DNA of 64,000 nt from Methanolobus chelungpuianus (GTDB lineage: Archaea > Halobacteriota > Methanosarcinia > Methanosarcinales > Methanosarcinaceae): contig NZ_JTEO01000006.1 of the NCBI RefSeq assembly GCF_024500045.1, forward strand, positions 124,001 to 188,000. Reading direction: 5' to 3'. Below the pieces are notes generated by a model. That model was not told where the DNA came from. It did no database searches and was given only the letters and a program-made list of their open reading frames with translations. This document shows positions 32,437 to 42,015 of the stretch, one piece after another. Each line of letters begins with the position of its first letter. Within the stretch, counting starts at the first letter, position 1. The position numbers and the translations under genes were made by a program.

Positions 32437-33318
32437 TTAATCGTTGGCAAATCTTCTTATCTGCTCTCTCCTTTGACCGGTTTCGTATTCCTCATACACT
32501 TTTGTGAATTCCACCATCACTGTCACAATGATGGCAGAGAGATAAATCCATAGAAAGATAGCAAGTACGGAACCTATGCTGCCATACATGCCTGTTGGGT
32601 CCGTGTATCTCAGATACAGGCTGAAGATATATTTCCCTAATGATATGAGAGTTACTGTGAGAACGGATCCTACCACGACATATTTGTAATCCATCTTGGT
32701 ATCCGGAAGCACTCTGTAAATGTAGATAAAAAGCAGTACAAGGATCAGGAAACTGGCCGCAGTACTTGTATACTGTATGGCCCAGGAAGGTATCGGGAGC
32801 ACTGTATCCAGTTGTTGCGATACACTGAAGAAGACAATCTCAAAGACTGTCGTTAACGCGACCAGCACTACAAATATGAACACGGCCAAAAAAGAGGATA
32901 TCCTTTTTTCGACCAGTTCCTCAAACCAGCTGCCGCTTTCGTAAGAAATCTTCCACATACGGTTGATGGTCTTCTCAAGCTGCAGGAAGAGATTGCCTGA
33001 GGTCCAGAGGAATAATGCAAAACTCACCAGCAGTCCAGCAGTAATAGTACTGGTATCCGGTATCTGTTGAAAAAGAGTGTCCAGTGCGCTTTGAGTTGCT
33101 TCGGTAGAGACAGATGATACATAGTCCCTGATGGATTGCTGGACAGCCTGCCCTCTTAAAAAGAAACTGCTCACTGACAGCAGGAACAATAGCAACGCCG
33201 GCAGGCTCATCAACACTATGAAAGAGAGTGCAGCACTATCTGTGATACCGTCATCTGCATTCCATCTATCTATCGTACCGGTTACAATATCCTTTATCTT
33301 GCCTGCCATGTCCCCCAT
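32437..33318 (-). CDS. YihY/BrkB-family membrane protein, 293 aa
   Basis: Six hydrophobic helices, starting LSFIVLMSLPALLLFLLSVSSF and ending FLWIYLSAIIVTVMVEF, with the family-typical amphipathic interior (SLLLQLEKTINRMW-like). Once mis-assigned as RNase BN; now seen as a transporter-like or envelope protein of unclear role. ATG 33318 is preferred over 33342 because GGGGGC lies just upstream. Confidence 0.85.
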   Translation of the reverse strand: MGDMAGKIKDIVTGTIDRWNADDGITDSAALSFIVLMSLPALLLFLLSVSSFFLRGQAVQQSIRDYVSSVSTEATQSALDTLFQQIPDTSTITAGLLVSFALFLWTSGNLFLQLEKTINRMWKISYESGSWFEELVEKRISSFLAVFIFVVLVALTTVFEIVFFSVSQQLDTVLPIPSWAIQYTSTAASFLILVLLFIYIYRVLPDTKMDYKYVVVGSVLTVTLISLGKYIFSLYLRYTDPTGMYGSIGSVLAIFLWIYLSAIIVTVMVEFTKVYEEYETGQRREQIRRFAND

Positions 33319-33459
33319 AACTTGCCCCCTTAAACAAACCATATTTAAATCTGCACTGATGGGATATACTTCTTTTCAAGTATTCATTAACATAGGACAA
33401 GATAATTATTGACTGCTTGTGCCAGAAAGATCAGTTAGGAGGCATCACACTGGCCCGAC

Positions 33460-33876
33460 CTACAATAGATCCTCTCCGAACTCATCCTCAAGCTCAATAT
33501 CCAGCACCTCAAGACTTATAGGCTGCCCGCTGCCGTCATAGCATTTCCAGTTGTTCCTGCCATACGGGTGTCCTACGATGATGTGATGCGTGCCTGTCTT
33601 GCTGAACATGTGCAAATCGGCCTGTGAAGGTCTCACCACAGAACTGGGGTGACTGTGTACGGAGCCTACTGCCGAGATGTTTGGCATCATGAAGAGCTTC
33701 AGGACAGCGCTGCTTTCACTGGACTCCGTTCCCGGGAGAAGAAGCACATCAGTGATGATACCATCCTTTGCCTCCAGCAGCCCCGCAAACTCTTCGGGAT
33801 AGCTTGACTTGCTTGCCTCAAGTATGAAATCAAGGGTATCGCGGGCAATGCCTCTGACCTCGACCTTCTTTTTCAT
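33460..33876 (-). CDS. JAB/MPN-domain metalloprotease, 138 aa
   Basis: Archaeal JAMM protein. The zinc motif reads SVHSHPSSVVRPSQADLHMF: H-x-H with serine and aspartate downstream (E-xnHSHP-x7-S-x2-D pattern), with the glutamate in SYPEEFAGLL near residue 25. Such enzymes remove ubiquitin-like SAMP proteins or process sulfur carriers. A lone short gene with no ubiquitin-like partner next to it. Confidence 0.85.
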   Translation of the reverse strand: MKKKVEVRGIARDTLDFILEASKSSYPEEFAGLLEAKDGIITDVLLLPGTESSESSAVLKLFMMPNISAVGSVHSHPSSVVRPSQADLHMFSKTGTHHIIVGHPYGRNNWKCYDGSGQPISLEVLDIELEDEFGEDLL

Positions 33877-33957
33877 ACAGGATGATTGTTGCTATACGTT
33901 ATAACTTTTCTGAAGCGAGGGTCGGTTGCCCCAGCACCGGCCCTTAGCTTACACTTC

Positions 33958-35409
33958 TCAGACCAGCAGCAGGTAAAGAATGCCCGAGATGAATGCACCG
34001 GCAAAGGTTGCAACCAGATTGACACCACTATTGGAGAGCATACCCCTGTGCTGGAGGGTCGCACCCAGCAGGCTGTCGACATTGGTTCCCAGGAAACCGC
34101 CTGCAGTTGTGATGAATATCACCGTGAGGGCGCCGTCCACCCTGCCAAAGAGCACAGGCAGGACACCGATAACCATTGCCCCCAGGAGGGCTGCCACTTC
34201 GCCAAGTACTGAAACGGCTCCGTCCACTCCTGCCCTGACAGGCTTGAGAGTAGTGATCATTATAGGCTGGGAGCGTGCGGTCGTGCCGATCTCGCTGGCA
34301 AGGGTATCACCGGTTGCAGTTGCAACCGTCCCCAGGTATGCGAAGATGATGAGCTCCGAATACTGTGGATAGATGCCATAGAGTATCGCCAGCACAAGGG
34401 CTGCCATACTGTTACTGAACACATTCTCATAGCTGCGCACCCCGTCCTTAGACTGGGCAATGCCTATGGATTCTTTGTACGTGTACTTGTACTTGGTAAA
34501 AGCACCGCCCAGGATAAAAAAGGTAAGGAGGAGGATGAACCAGAATATATCGCTGAATACAATGATAAGAACACCAAGCAAAGAAGCGCTGAAGAGCGCC
34601 GAAAGGTCTGCTATCCTTGCCCTGTAGGCGAGATATCCAAGCACAAGAGAGAACATGAGCGCCATGAACATTTCCGAGGGCGGGACCGAATAGCCGAAAG
34701 CATGGAACAGCCACATGGCCATACCGGCACCCAGGGGGACAGAGATATTATCATCCACCTTCGAGGGTATGGATTCAAAAAGGGCACCTGTAATGGAACC
34801 TATCACAGCCAGGAAGAATATCATATTCACCATTTCCCTGCTGACGCCCAAGGTTCCCCATCCTGCGATCCAGAAACCTGCCACAAAAGCTGATACGATG
34901 CCAATCCCGAGCATCACTATGCTGGATGGGAGAAGATGCTGGTCTCCGCCGCCATTAATCCGCCGTGCGGCACCGTTAAGATGAATCCGGGTCCGGTGGC
35001 GGATGAATGTGGCTGCACTGCTTCCGAAGGTCGAGATGGCAATTGCACCGCCTATGACATAGAGAGGGAAATCAAGCGGAGTGAACTGCAGCATCTGGCT
35101 TATCAGGAGCATGGTAAACACTGAGACTGCCAGGTTCCTTGCGCTTCTCACGCCATCGTTCATATCTGTAAGCTCTTCCCTGGACCCGGGCTCAGGCTTA
35201 CGGTAAAGGAACTTTGCAATAACAGGGTACTCAGGAAAGTATGCCAGGACAATGATTATCAGGAAACTCAGGAGTAAGAGCGTTGACACATCAAGGAAGG
35301 GAAAGGCAAATACAAGCATACCGAACGCGGCGTGAAGTATCTGCCGCCGGTATTCATGTTCCATTTTTTCCAGGCGCTCGATAACGGAATGCATACGGAT
35401 CTTTTGCAT
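33958..35409 (-). CDS. DUF92 family polytopic membrane protein with dolichol-kinase-like N-terminal region, 483 aa
   Basis: About a dozen membrane helices. The N-terminal half begins RRQILHAAFGMLVFAFPFL, as in dolichol/phytol kinase relatives; the C-terminal half carries the DUF92 hallmarks GTVATATGDTLASEIGTT, TLKPVRAGVDGAVS and GGFLGTNVDSLLGA. Related plant proteins act as phytyl-phosphate kinases, so a role in prenyl-phosphate recycling for archaeal lipids is reasonable. A second kinase-like gene of this group lies at 62655. Confidence 0.82.
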   Translation of the reverse strand: MQKIRMHSVIERLEKMEHEYRRQILHAAFGMLVFAFPFLDVSTLLLLSFLIIIVLAYFPEYPVIAKFLYRKPEPGSREELTDMNDGVRSARNLAVSVFTMLLISQMLQFTPLDFPLYVIGGAIAISTFGSSAATFIRHRTRIHLNGAARRINGGGDQHLLPSSIVMLGIGIVSAFVAGFWIAGWGTLGVSREMVNMIFFLAVIGSITGALFESIPSKVDDNISVPLGAGMAMWLFHAFGYSVPPSEMFMALMFSLVLGYLAYRARIADLSALFSASLLGVLIIVFSDIFWFILLLTFFILGGAFTKYKYTYKESIGIAQSKDGVRSYENVFSNSMAALVLAILYGIYPQYSELIIFAYLGTVATATGDTLASEIGTTARSQPIMITTLKPVRAGVDGAVSVLGEVAALLGAMVIGVLPVLFGRVDGALTVIFITTAGGFLGTNVDSLLGATLQHRGMLSNSGVNLVATFAGAFISGILYLLLV

Positions 35410-35746
35410 ACTGGTCTTTTGATTATTGTAGTGAATACGGATAGTTAATCAATATATAAAGCAGTGATGATTACTTACGGATGTTCAGCATATCGGAATT
35501 CTTCTATATGTATATATATTTTTATGTATAAACAAACCCGTAAAGCAGGGAACAATCACTGCATCACTTCCGCTAACAGATGAATATATTCAAATAATAG
35601 GAAATCTTAAGGAAACCGTTATCAAAGGATAGCGCATCTGCAGGACTTGCTTTAAGTCCCGCCGTCAACTGCACAGCAGGCTGAAGAAAATACCCATCTG
35701 CTGATGCGGCAGGCTCTCATTTCTCAAATTCTCGAAGTGATGTAAT
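35410..35746. promoter_or_regulatory. Divergent promoter region of DUF92 gene and XRE-cupin regulator
   Basis: AT-rich; several TATA-like runs, notably TATATGTATATATATTTTTATG near 35508-35528 (written here in parts) and ATATATAAAG near 35452-35461 for the leftward gene. No clear operator dyad seen. Confidence 0.4.
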
Positions 35747-36301
35747 ATGCAGGAAAAAATTAAGGAAATTGCATCCCGTGTCAGGGAGCTCCGTGAGATT
35801 TGCGGCATCTCGGCAGATGAGATGGCTGCACGTCTTGGTATATCTGCTGCGATCTACAGAAAGTACGAAAATGCCGAGGAGGATTTTCCGGCAAGCATCC
35901 TTTTCGAGATCGCACAGCATCTTAACGTGGATATGACCGTACTGCTTACCGGGGAAGACCCCAAGATGCATGTATTCACGGTCACCCGGAAAGATAAAGG
36001 CGTCAGCATCCAGAGGCGCAAGGATTACAAGTATCAGAGCCTTGCCTCGAATTTTGTGCACAAGAAGGCAGAACCGCTTGTTGTCAAGGTCGACCCAAAA
36101 CCGGAAGATACAAGACCTTCAATGAACTCCCACCCGGGACAGGAGTTCGATTTTGTGCTTGAAGGGACCCTTAAGGTAATTATCCACAACAATGAGATAA
36201 TCCTTGAAGAGGGAGATTCCATATTCTTTGATTCGGATTATGCACACGGGATGCAGGCTGTGGGGGGAAAGCCCGCAAAGTTCCTTGCAGTCATTCTATA
36301 A
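35747..36301 (+). CDS. XRE-family regulator with cupin sensor domain, 184 aa
   Basis: N-terminal XRE HTH (about residues 12-65, ISADEMAARLGISAAIYRKYE) joined to a cupin barrel (about 115-184, HPGQEFDFVLEGTLKVII and GDSIFFDSDYAHGMQAVG). Such proteins sense a small carboxylate or metal and control neighbouring metabolic genes. It ends 12 bp before the acyl-CoA synthetase gene and so heads the synthetase-vor cluster. A paralogue with the same layout lies at 49092-49667 beside the second ligase gene. Confidence 0.9.
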   Translation: MQEKIKEIASRVRELREICGISADEMAARLGISAAIYRKYENAEEDFPASILFEIAQHLNVDMTVLLTGEDPKMHVFTVTRKDKGVSIQRRKDYKYQSLASNFVHKKAEPLVVKVDPKPEDTRPSMNSHPGQEFDFVLEGTLKVIIHNNEIILEEGDSIFFDSDYAHGMQAVGGKPAKFLAVIL

Positions 36302-36313
36302 AACGGAGGTATC

Positions 36314-37987
36314 ATGTCTTCACTACTGGAAAAGTACGTCTCGCGCAGCGAGTTCGGTTCGTATGAGGATTTCAAGGAGAATTTCAGGATAGTCATCCCT
36401 GATAACTTCAACTTTGCATACGACGTCGTTGATGTCTACGCAAGGGAGCAGCCTGACAAGAGGGCTCTTATCTGGTGCGATGACAACGGTGATGAAAAGA
36501 TATTCTCTTTCGGGGACCTTGCCCGCTACAGCAACAGGACAGCCAATGTCCTCAAAAGGTATGGCATCCGCAAAGGCGACAGTGTGATGCTCATGCTCAA
36601 GAGCAGGTATGAGTTCTGGTTCTTCCTGCTGGCGCTGCACAGGATCGGGGCCATTGCAGTCCCTGCAACCCACATGCTGACTAAGAAGGACATTGTCTAC
36701 AGGACAGAACGCGCGAATATCAGGATGGTTGTCGCCGCCCCTGACACCGGGATACTGGATTGCGTTGACGATGCCTGTAAGGAGGTCGGCGATACCCTCA
36801 GTACCAGGATAGCAATCGGCCTTACGAGGGATGGCTGGGTATCCTTTGAAAAGGAACTTGAAGCGGCTTCCGCAGACTTTGCACGTCCCACGGGCGAGGA
36901 AGCCACCAGCAACGATGACATACTGCTGAACTATTTCTCATCGGGCACAACCGGCTTCCCCAAGATGGTGCAGCATAACTTCACATATCCTCTGGCACAC
37001 ATCATAACCGCCAGGTATTGGCAGAACGTAACGGACGGAGGACTGCACTACACGGTGGCAGATTCCGGCTGGGCTAAATGCGTGTGGGGCAAGATATACG
37101 GCCAGTGGATAGCTGGAAGTGCTGTCTTCGTGTACGACTATGACAGGTTCACCGCCGAGAGGATGCTGGAGAACACCGTGAAATACGGAGTGACGACCTT
37201 CTGCGCGCCACCCACCATTTATCGTTTCCTCATCAGAGAGGACCTGAGCAAGTACGACCTCAGCTGTCTTGATTACTGTGTGACCGCAGGAGAGCCTCTA
37301 AACCCCGAGGTTTACCAGAAGTTCCTCGAGATCACTGGGCTCAGGCTCATGGAAGGTTTCGGGCAGACGGAGACCATAGTCACCCTTGCAACATATCCCT
37401 GGATCGAGCCTAAACCAGGTTCCATGGGCAAGCCTTCCCCGGAATATTCCATCGAGCTGCTCAATGCCGAAGGGAAACCCTGTGAGGCTGGCGAGGAAGG
37501 AGAGATCGTCATTGATACAAGCTTCGGGAAGCCGCCAGGAATATTCACGGGATATGGCGCCGATCCCGAGAGGACCAGGGATGTCTGGCATGATGGCTAT
37601 TACCATACAGGCGATATGGCGTGGAAGGACGAGGACGGATATTTCTGGTTCGTCGGAAGGGCTGACGATATCATCAAGACCTCAGGTTACAGGGTAGGAC
37701 CATTCGAAGTTGAGAGTGCCCTGATAGAGCACCCTGCAGTACTGGAATGTGCCATCACGGGTGTCCCCGATCCGATAAGGGGCCAGGTAATCAAGGCAAC
37801 CATTGTGCTCACAAGGGACTATACCGCAAGCGAGGAGCTGAAGAAAGAACTGCAGGACCATGTGAAGAGAGTTACTGCACCCTATAAGTATCCCCGCGTG
37901 ATCGAGTTCGTGAAAGAGCTGCCAAAGACCATAAGCGGTAAGATAAGGCGCGTGGAAATACGCGACCATGACAAAGGGAATGCATAA
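36314..37987 (+). CDS. AMP-forming acyl-CoA synthetase, 557 aa
   Basis: Activates short or medium-chain acids with ATP and CoA. P-loop [11 protein letters not shown] (about 210-220), motif GFGQTETI (about 347-354), [13 protein letters not shown] (about 428-440), hinge [16 protein letters not shown] and catalytic lysine region TISGKIRR (about 541-548). The chain resembles the Methanosarcina acetivorans enzyme that prefers branched 2-methylbutyrate. Position between an XRE-cupin regulator and vorCBA supports activation of branched acids for reductive carboxylation to 2-oxo acids; substrate is inference. GGAGGT precedes the start. Confidence 0.9.
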   Translation: MSSLLEKYVSRSEFGSYEDFKENFRIVIPDNFNFAYDVVDVYAREQPDKRALIWCDDNGDEKIFSFGDLARYSNRTANVLKRYGIRKGDSVMLMLKSRYEFWFFLLALHRIGAIAVPATHMLTKKDIVYRTERANIRMVVAAPDTGILDCVDDACKEVGDTLSTRIAIGLTRDGWVSFEKELEAASADFARPTGEEATSNDDILLNYFSSGTTGFPKMVQHNFTYPLAHIITARYWQNVTDGGLHYTVADSGWAKCVWGKIYGQWIAGSAVFVYDYDRFTAERMLENTVKYGVTTFCAPPTIYRFLIREDLSKYDLSCLDYCVTAGEPLNPEVYQKFLEITGLRLMEGFGQTETIVTLATYPWIEPKPGSMGKPSPEYSIELLNAEGKPCEAGEEGEIVIDTSFGKPPGIFTGYGADPERTRDVWHDGYYHTGDMAWKDEDGYFWFVGRADDIIKTSGYRVGPFEVESALIEHPAVLECAITGVPDPIRGQVIKATIVLTRDYTASEELKKELQDHVKRVTAPYKYPRVIEFVKELPKTISGKIRRVEIRDHDKGNA

Positions 37988-38113
37988 CAGGCACCTATAC
38001 ATATTTCCGCTGCCTCATCCGGACAAAACGGACAGGGATCCTCCATGCATAAGGTTTATGTACTTCCGGTCCGGGTGAATAGCATTTTCACATCCATATG
38101 AGGTAATATAATC

Positions 38114-38359
38114 ATGTCAGATAATACATCAAAAAAGGAAGCCTATCCGGTGGTCAATATACTGGAGTGCAAGGCCTGCGGGCGCTGCGTTGTGGCATGT
38201 CCCAAAGGTGTCCTGCGGATGAGCGAGGGGCTCAATGAAAGAGGCTATCATTACATAGAGTATGCAGGCCAGGGATGCACAGGCTGTGCGAACTGCTACT
38301 ACACATGCCCCGAACCACTGGCGATAGAGATCCACATTCCTCTAAAGGTCAGTGAATGA
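38114..38359 (+). CDS. vorC: 2-oxoisovalerate:ferredoxin oxidoreductase, ferredoxin subunit, 81 aa
   Basis: Small ferredoxin-like subunit with two [4Fe-4S] motifs: [14 protein letters not shown] (about 17-30) and [14 protein letters not shown] (about 55-68). It passes electrons between the TPP-bound intermediate and external ferredoxin. Position first in vorC-vorB-vorA matches the operon order known in Methanothermobacter. 15 bp before vorB. Confidence 0.9.
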   Translation: MSDNTSKKEAYPVVNILECKACGRCVVACPKGVLRMSEGLNERGYHYIEYAGQGCTGCANCYYTCPEPLAIEIHIPLKVSE

Positions 38360-38374
38360 ACAGAGGTAATTAAA

Positions 38375-39436
38375 ATGGCAACACAATTGGTCAAAGGCAA
38401 CACAGCAGCTGTCATCGGTGCACTCTATGCAGGCTGTGACTGCTATTTCGGTTATCCCATAACACCTGCAAGCGAGATCCTGCAGGAAGCTTCGAAGTAT
38501 TTCCCACAGGTGGGAAGGAAGTTCGTACAGGCAGAATCCGAGGAGGCTGCCATCAATATGGTCTACGGTGCGGCATCAGCCGGTCACAGGGTAATGACAG
38601 CATCCTCCGGTCCGGGACTTAGCCTGAAGCAGGAAGGCATCTCCTACCTTGCCGGCTCCGAACTGCCCTGTGTCATAATTGACATCATGAGAGCAGGCCC
38701 GGGACTTGGTAATATAGGCCCCGAGCAGAGCGACTACAGTCAGGTAGTCAAGGGCGGCGGCCATGGCAACTACAGGAACATAGTGCTGGCCCCCAACTCC
38801 GTACAGGAGATGTGCGACCTGGTCATCAAGGGGTTCGACCTGGCATTCAGGTACAGGAACCCGGTATGCATCCTTGCGGACGGTGTGCTGGGGCAGATGG
38901 TGGAATCCATCCAGTTCCCCGAGAAAGCCATTGAACCGCAGATCGATACAACCTGGGCTGTCAACGGCACCGCAGCCACAAGAAAGAACCTTGTGACCTC
39001 CATCTTCCTGGACTTTGACCTGCTTGAGGAATTCAATTACAAGCTCCAGGAAAAATATGCGGTTATCAGGGAGAATGAGGTTGATTATGAAGAATACATG
39101 ACCTCGGATGCGTCCATAATCCTGGTATCATATGGCATCAGCAGCCGCATATGCAGGTCTGCTGTGGACCAGGCAAGAAAGGAAGGCATCAGGGCCGGTC
39201 TCTTCAGGCCAAGGACACTCTTCCCCTTCCCGGAGAAAGAGCTCAGGGCCATAGCGGATTCAAGGGGATGCACGTTCGTGTCCGTGGAGATGAGCAATGG
39301 CCAGATGCAGGAAGATGTCAGGCTTGCCATCGGATGCACAAGGCCCGTCGAGCTTGTGAACCGTATGGGAGGGAACCTTGTTACCCTTGACCAGGTAATG
39401 GAGAGGATAAGGGAAATATCCTCAAGGGAGGTGTAA
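38375..39436 (+). CDS. vorB: 2-oxoisovalerate:ferredoxin oxidoreductase subunit VorB, 353 aa
   Basis: Alpha-type subunit of 2-oxo acid:ferredoxin oxidoreductase. Hallmarks: [28 protein letters not shown] (read in parts, about residues 6-33), [20 protein letters not shown], and [14 protein letters not shown] (about 108-121), which match VorB rather than KorA or PorA. The length, 353, equals the family norm. Catalyses CoA-dependent decarboxylation of branched 2-oxo acids, or the reverse in biosynthesis with reduced ferredoxin. Confidence 0.9.
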   Translation: MATQLVKGNTAAVIGALYAGCDCYFGYPITPASEILQEASKYFPQVGRKFVQAESEEAAINMVYGAASAGHRVMTASSGPGLSLKQEGISYLAGSELPCVIIDIMRAGPGLGNIGPEQSDYSQVVKGGGHGNYRNIVLAPNSVQEMCDLVIKGFDLAFRYRNPVCILADGVLGQMVESIQFPEKAIEPQIDTTWAVNGTAATRKNLVTSIFLDFDLLEEFNYKLQEKYAVIRENEVDYEEYMTSDASIILVSYGISSRICRSAVDQARKEGIRAGLFRPRTLFPFPEKELRAIADSRGCTFVSVEMSNGQMQEDVRLAIGCTRPVELVNRMGGNLVTLDQVMERIREISSREV

Positions 39437-39438
39437 TT

Positions 39439-40884
39439 ATGGCTTCAGCAATTGAAGGCTGTACCGGGAAGATCATTGGAAGGCCCGGGGGTCTCTATGC
39501 AGAATTCCCGCGTAAGGGCGGGGCCGCTCCCACGGCAACTCACTACTGTCCGGGCTGCGGACATGGGATCATCCATAAGCTCATAGGAGAGGCACTCTCT
39601 GACCTTGGTATACAGGACCGTACCGTCATGATAAGTCCCGTGGGATGCGCTGTTTTCGCATATTACTACTTTGACTGCGGCAATCTCCAGGTGGCACACG
39701 GCAGGGCACCCGCTGTGGGCACAGGTGTCTCCAGGGCTGAGGATAATGCTGTTGTCATCGCTTACCAGGGAGACGGCGACCTTGCTTCCATCGGCCTTAA
39801 CGAGACCATGCAGGCTGCCAACAGGGGCGAGAAGATGGCTATTTTCTTCGTGAACAACACCGTTTACGGGATGACAGGCGGCCAGATGGCTCCAACCACC
39901 CTTATAGGTGAAAAGACCATCACCTGCCCTGAAGGAAGGGATCCCAGGTTCGCAGGATATCCTCTGCACATGTGCGAGATCCTCAGTAACCTTAAGGCTC
40001 CGGTATTCATCGAAAGGGTCTCTATCTCGGATATATCCCACATAAGGAAAGCACGCAAGGCTGTCAGGAAAGCCCTCGAGATCCAGCGTGACGGCAAGGG
40101 CTATGCTTTCGTGGAGATACTGTCCACATGCCCAACCAACCTCAGACAGGATTCCGAGCAGAGCACCCGCTTTGTCAATGAGGAGATGGAAAAGGAATTC
40201 CCACTGGGCAACTTCAGGGACCTCTCAGACGCAACACAACCACTTCTCAGGGGAGAGAGCGACTTCAGCAAAGAGGCTATTGACCGGCTCTTCAACCTTG
40301 AGACCGAATCATCGCCGGATGCCGTGCATGACCCCACTTTCAGGGAGGTTCATGTGAAGGCCGCAGGTTTCGGAGGACAGGGTGTGTTGAGCATGGGACT
40401 TACCCTTGCGCATGCAGGCTGTAATGCACAGCGCTTTGTCTCATGGTATCCTTCCTACGGCCCCGAGCAGAGAGGAGGCACTTCCAACTGCTCTATTGTC
40501 GTTTCAGGTGAATCCATAGGCTCACCAGTCGTCTATGTTCCCGATGTGCTTGTGGCGATGAACCGCCCCTCGCTGGAAAAGTTCGCAGGGGATGTCAAAC
40601 AGGGAGGTATCATACTGTATGATTCGACCATAGGTGAATGTGACATTCCCGCAGGAGTAAGAGGCATAGCTGTGCCTGCAGTGAAGATCGCAGGCGAGGC
40701 AGGCTCCGAAAAAGCCGCAAACACCGTGATGCTGGGCGTGATGCTCTCCCTCGGAGCGACCGGTCTCTCGGAGGAGAACTTCAGGGCAGCAATAGCCGAG
40801 ACATTTTCGGACAAGCCAAAGCTCATCTCCCTGAACCATAAAGTGCTCGAGGCTGCTGCCGGCTGGGCAAAAGAAAACCTGTGA
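39439..40884 (+). CDS. vorA: 2-oxoisovalerate:ferredoxin oxidoreductase subunit VorA (beta-gamma fusion), 481 aa
   Basis: The N-terminal part (about 1-270) is the TPP-binding beta unit: [21 protein letters not shown] (about 112-122) and [11 protein letters not shown]. The C-terminal part (about 300-481) is the gamma unit: [13 protein letters not shown] and [14 protein letters not shown]. Such fusion occurs in methanogen VorA, so it is normal for this family. It starts two bases after vorB and ends the operon. Confidence 0.9.
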   Translation: MASAIEGCTGKIIGRPGGLYAEFPRKGGAAPTATHYCPGCGHGIIHKLIGEALSDLGIQDRTVMISPVGCAVFAYYYFDCGNLQVAHGRAPAVGTGVSRAEDNAVVIAYQGDGDLASIGLNETMQAANRGEKMAIFFVNNTVYGMTGGQMAPTTLIGEKTITCPEGRDPRFAGYPLHMCEILSNLKAPVFIERVSISDISHIRKARKAVRKALEIQRDGKGYAFVEILSTCPTNLRQDSEQSTRFVNEEMEKEFPLGNFRDLSDATQPLLRGESDFSKEAIDRLFNLETESSPDAVHDPTFREVHVKAAGFGGQGVLSMGLTLAHAGCNAQRFVSWYPSYGPEQRGGTSNCSIVVSGESIGSPVVYVPDVLVAMNRPSLEKFAGDVKQGGIILYDSTIGECDIPAGVRGIAVPAVKIAGEAGSEKAANTVMLGVMLSLGATGLSEENFRAAIAETFSDKPKLISLNHKVLEAAAGWAKENL

Positions 40885-40939
40885 GAACATATCAGGCTGA
40901 GATACTGCCTGACCTCTTTTTTCCTTTTTTGGAGAACTA

Positions 40940-40970
40940 TTTATACATGCAGCGCCCAATTTAAATTGGG
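40940..40970 (+). promoter_or_regulatory. Promoter and operator-like palindrome of the thioredoxin-like gene
   Basis: A TATA element TTTATACAT at 40940-40948 is followed by a perfect 16-bp palindrome CCCAATTTAAATTGGG (40955-40970) that covers the expected transcription start near 40968. A repressor bound there would block initiation. Confidence 0.6.
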
Positions 40971-40980
40971 AGCGGTAGAA

Positions 40981-41376
40981 ATGGTTATTGATGACGCGGT
41001 TATTGAGGCAACCGACGCGGACTGGGATGAGATGCTCGGGAACCAGGAAAAGCCCATGGTAGTAATGTTCTACCTGCCGGAGTGCGATTATTGCAGGGAG
41101 ATAGAGCCATATTTCAGGGAATACGCCAGTGAATTCAGGAAGTCAGCTGCGTTTGTGATGATGAACGGGATACTGTCAGCCAGGACAGCCATGAGATATA
41201 GAGTGAGAGGGGTTCCCACTTTCAAGTTCTTCTGCAGTGGCAAGCCAATAAAAGAGGAAGTTGGACTGATATATCCCTCTATCCTGAGAAAATCAATCGA
41301 GGACCTTATCGGGCACGGGAATGAGTGCGTGCTCCATACGACGCCACTGCCGGACGAAGTCTCACCTTATGAGTGA
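40981..41376 (+). CDS. Thioredoxin-like protein, 131 aa
   Basis: Thioredoxin fold with active site PECDYCRE (Cys-Asp-Tyr-Cys, about residues 35-38) and the cis-proline motif RGVPTFKFF. The CxxC spacer is unusual compared with CGPC or CPYC. No signal peptide, so cytosolic; a disulfide reductase or a redox partner of a ferredoxin-linked enzyme. ATG 40981 is used because the predicted transcription start is near 40968, which excludes the frame's upstream start. Confidence 0.82.
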   Translation: MVIDDAVIEATDADWDEMLGNQEKPMVVMFYLPECDYCREIEPYFREYASEFRKSAAFVMMNGILSARTAMRYRVRGVPTFKFFCSGKPIKEEVGLIYPSILRKSIEDLIGHGNECVLHTTPLPDEVSPYE

Positions 41377-41417
41377 ACAGGCTCCTGTCAGATATCACCA
41401 GGATGCATCACCGGTCT

Positions 41418-41969
41418 TCAGAACCTGACCGGCGGAACCTTGTACTCCTCAGGCGGTATCCGGAAGAGCTCCCTTTTATGGAAACCCGTGATACCTGCGA
41501 TGATATTGGTGGGGACTGACTGTATGGTCGTATTGTAGTTCATCACCGTATCGTTATAGAACTGCCTTGAATATGTTATCCGGTCCTCGGTATCTGCAAG
41601 GTCCTTCTGAAGTTGTATGAAATTCTGGTTTGCCTGCAGTTGGGGATAGGCTTCGGCTACTGCGAACAGTGACCTCAGCGTTGATGTGAGCATATTGGAT
41701 GCATCCGCAGCTTCGTTGGCACCCTTTGCCTCCATCACCGCAGCCCTGGCCTTTGTGACGTTCTCGAATACAGCCCTTTCATGCTGTGCATAACCCCTGA
41801 CAGTCTCCACCAGGTTAGGGATAAGGTCGTTGCGCCTCTTTAACTGCACCTCTATCTGGGCCCAGGCATTCTCAACACGATTCCTCAATTTCACAAGATT
41901 ATTGTACACTGCAACAAGAACTATACCAATGGCCACTACTGCCACTACAACAAGTATTTCCAGTACCAT
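41418..41969 (-). CDS. lemA: LemA family protein, 183 aa
   Basis: One N-terminal membrane helix ([22 protein letters not shown]) and a long helical bundle with the family signature [27 protein letters not shown] (read in parts). It is 46 bp downstream of the DUF2207 gene in the same direction, a pairing common in bacteria and archaea and linked to the cell envelope. Exact function not known. Confidence 0.92.
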   Translation of the reverse strand: MVLEILVVVAVVAIGIVLVAVYNNLVKLRNRVENAWAQIEVQLKRRNDLIPNLVETVRGYAQHERAVFENVTKARAAVMEAKGANEAADASNMLTSTLRSLFAVAEAYPQLQANQNFIQLQKDLADTEDRITYSRQFYNDTVMNYNTTIQSVPTNIIAGITGFHKRELFRIPPEEYKVPPVRF

Positions 41970-42015
41970 CAGAACGCCTCCTCTTCAACTCTGCCAGGAT
42001 ATGTACCCGTTATAA

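Noticed and set aside
39439-40884. VorA beta-gamma fusion as a novel gene fusion
   Set aside because: Methanogen VorA subunits of this length are known to combine these parts, so it is expected.
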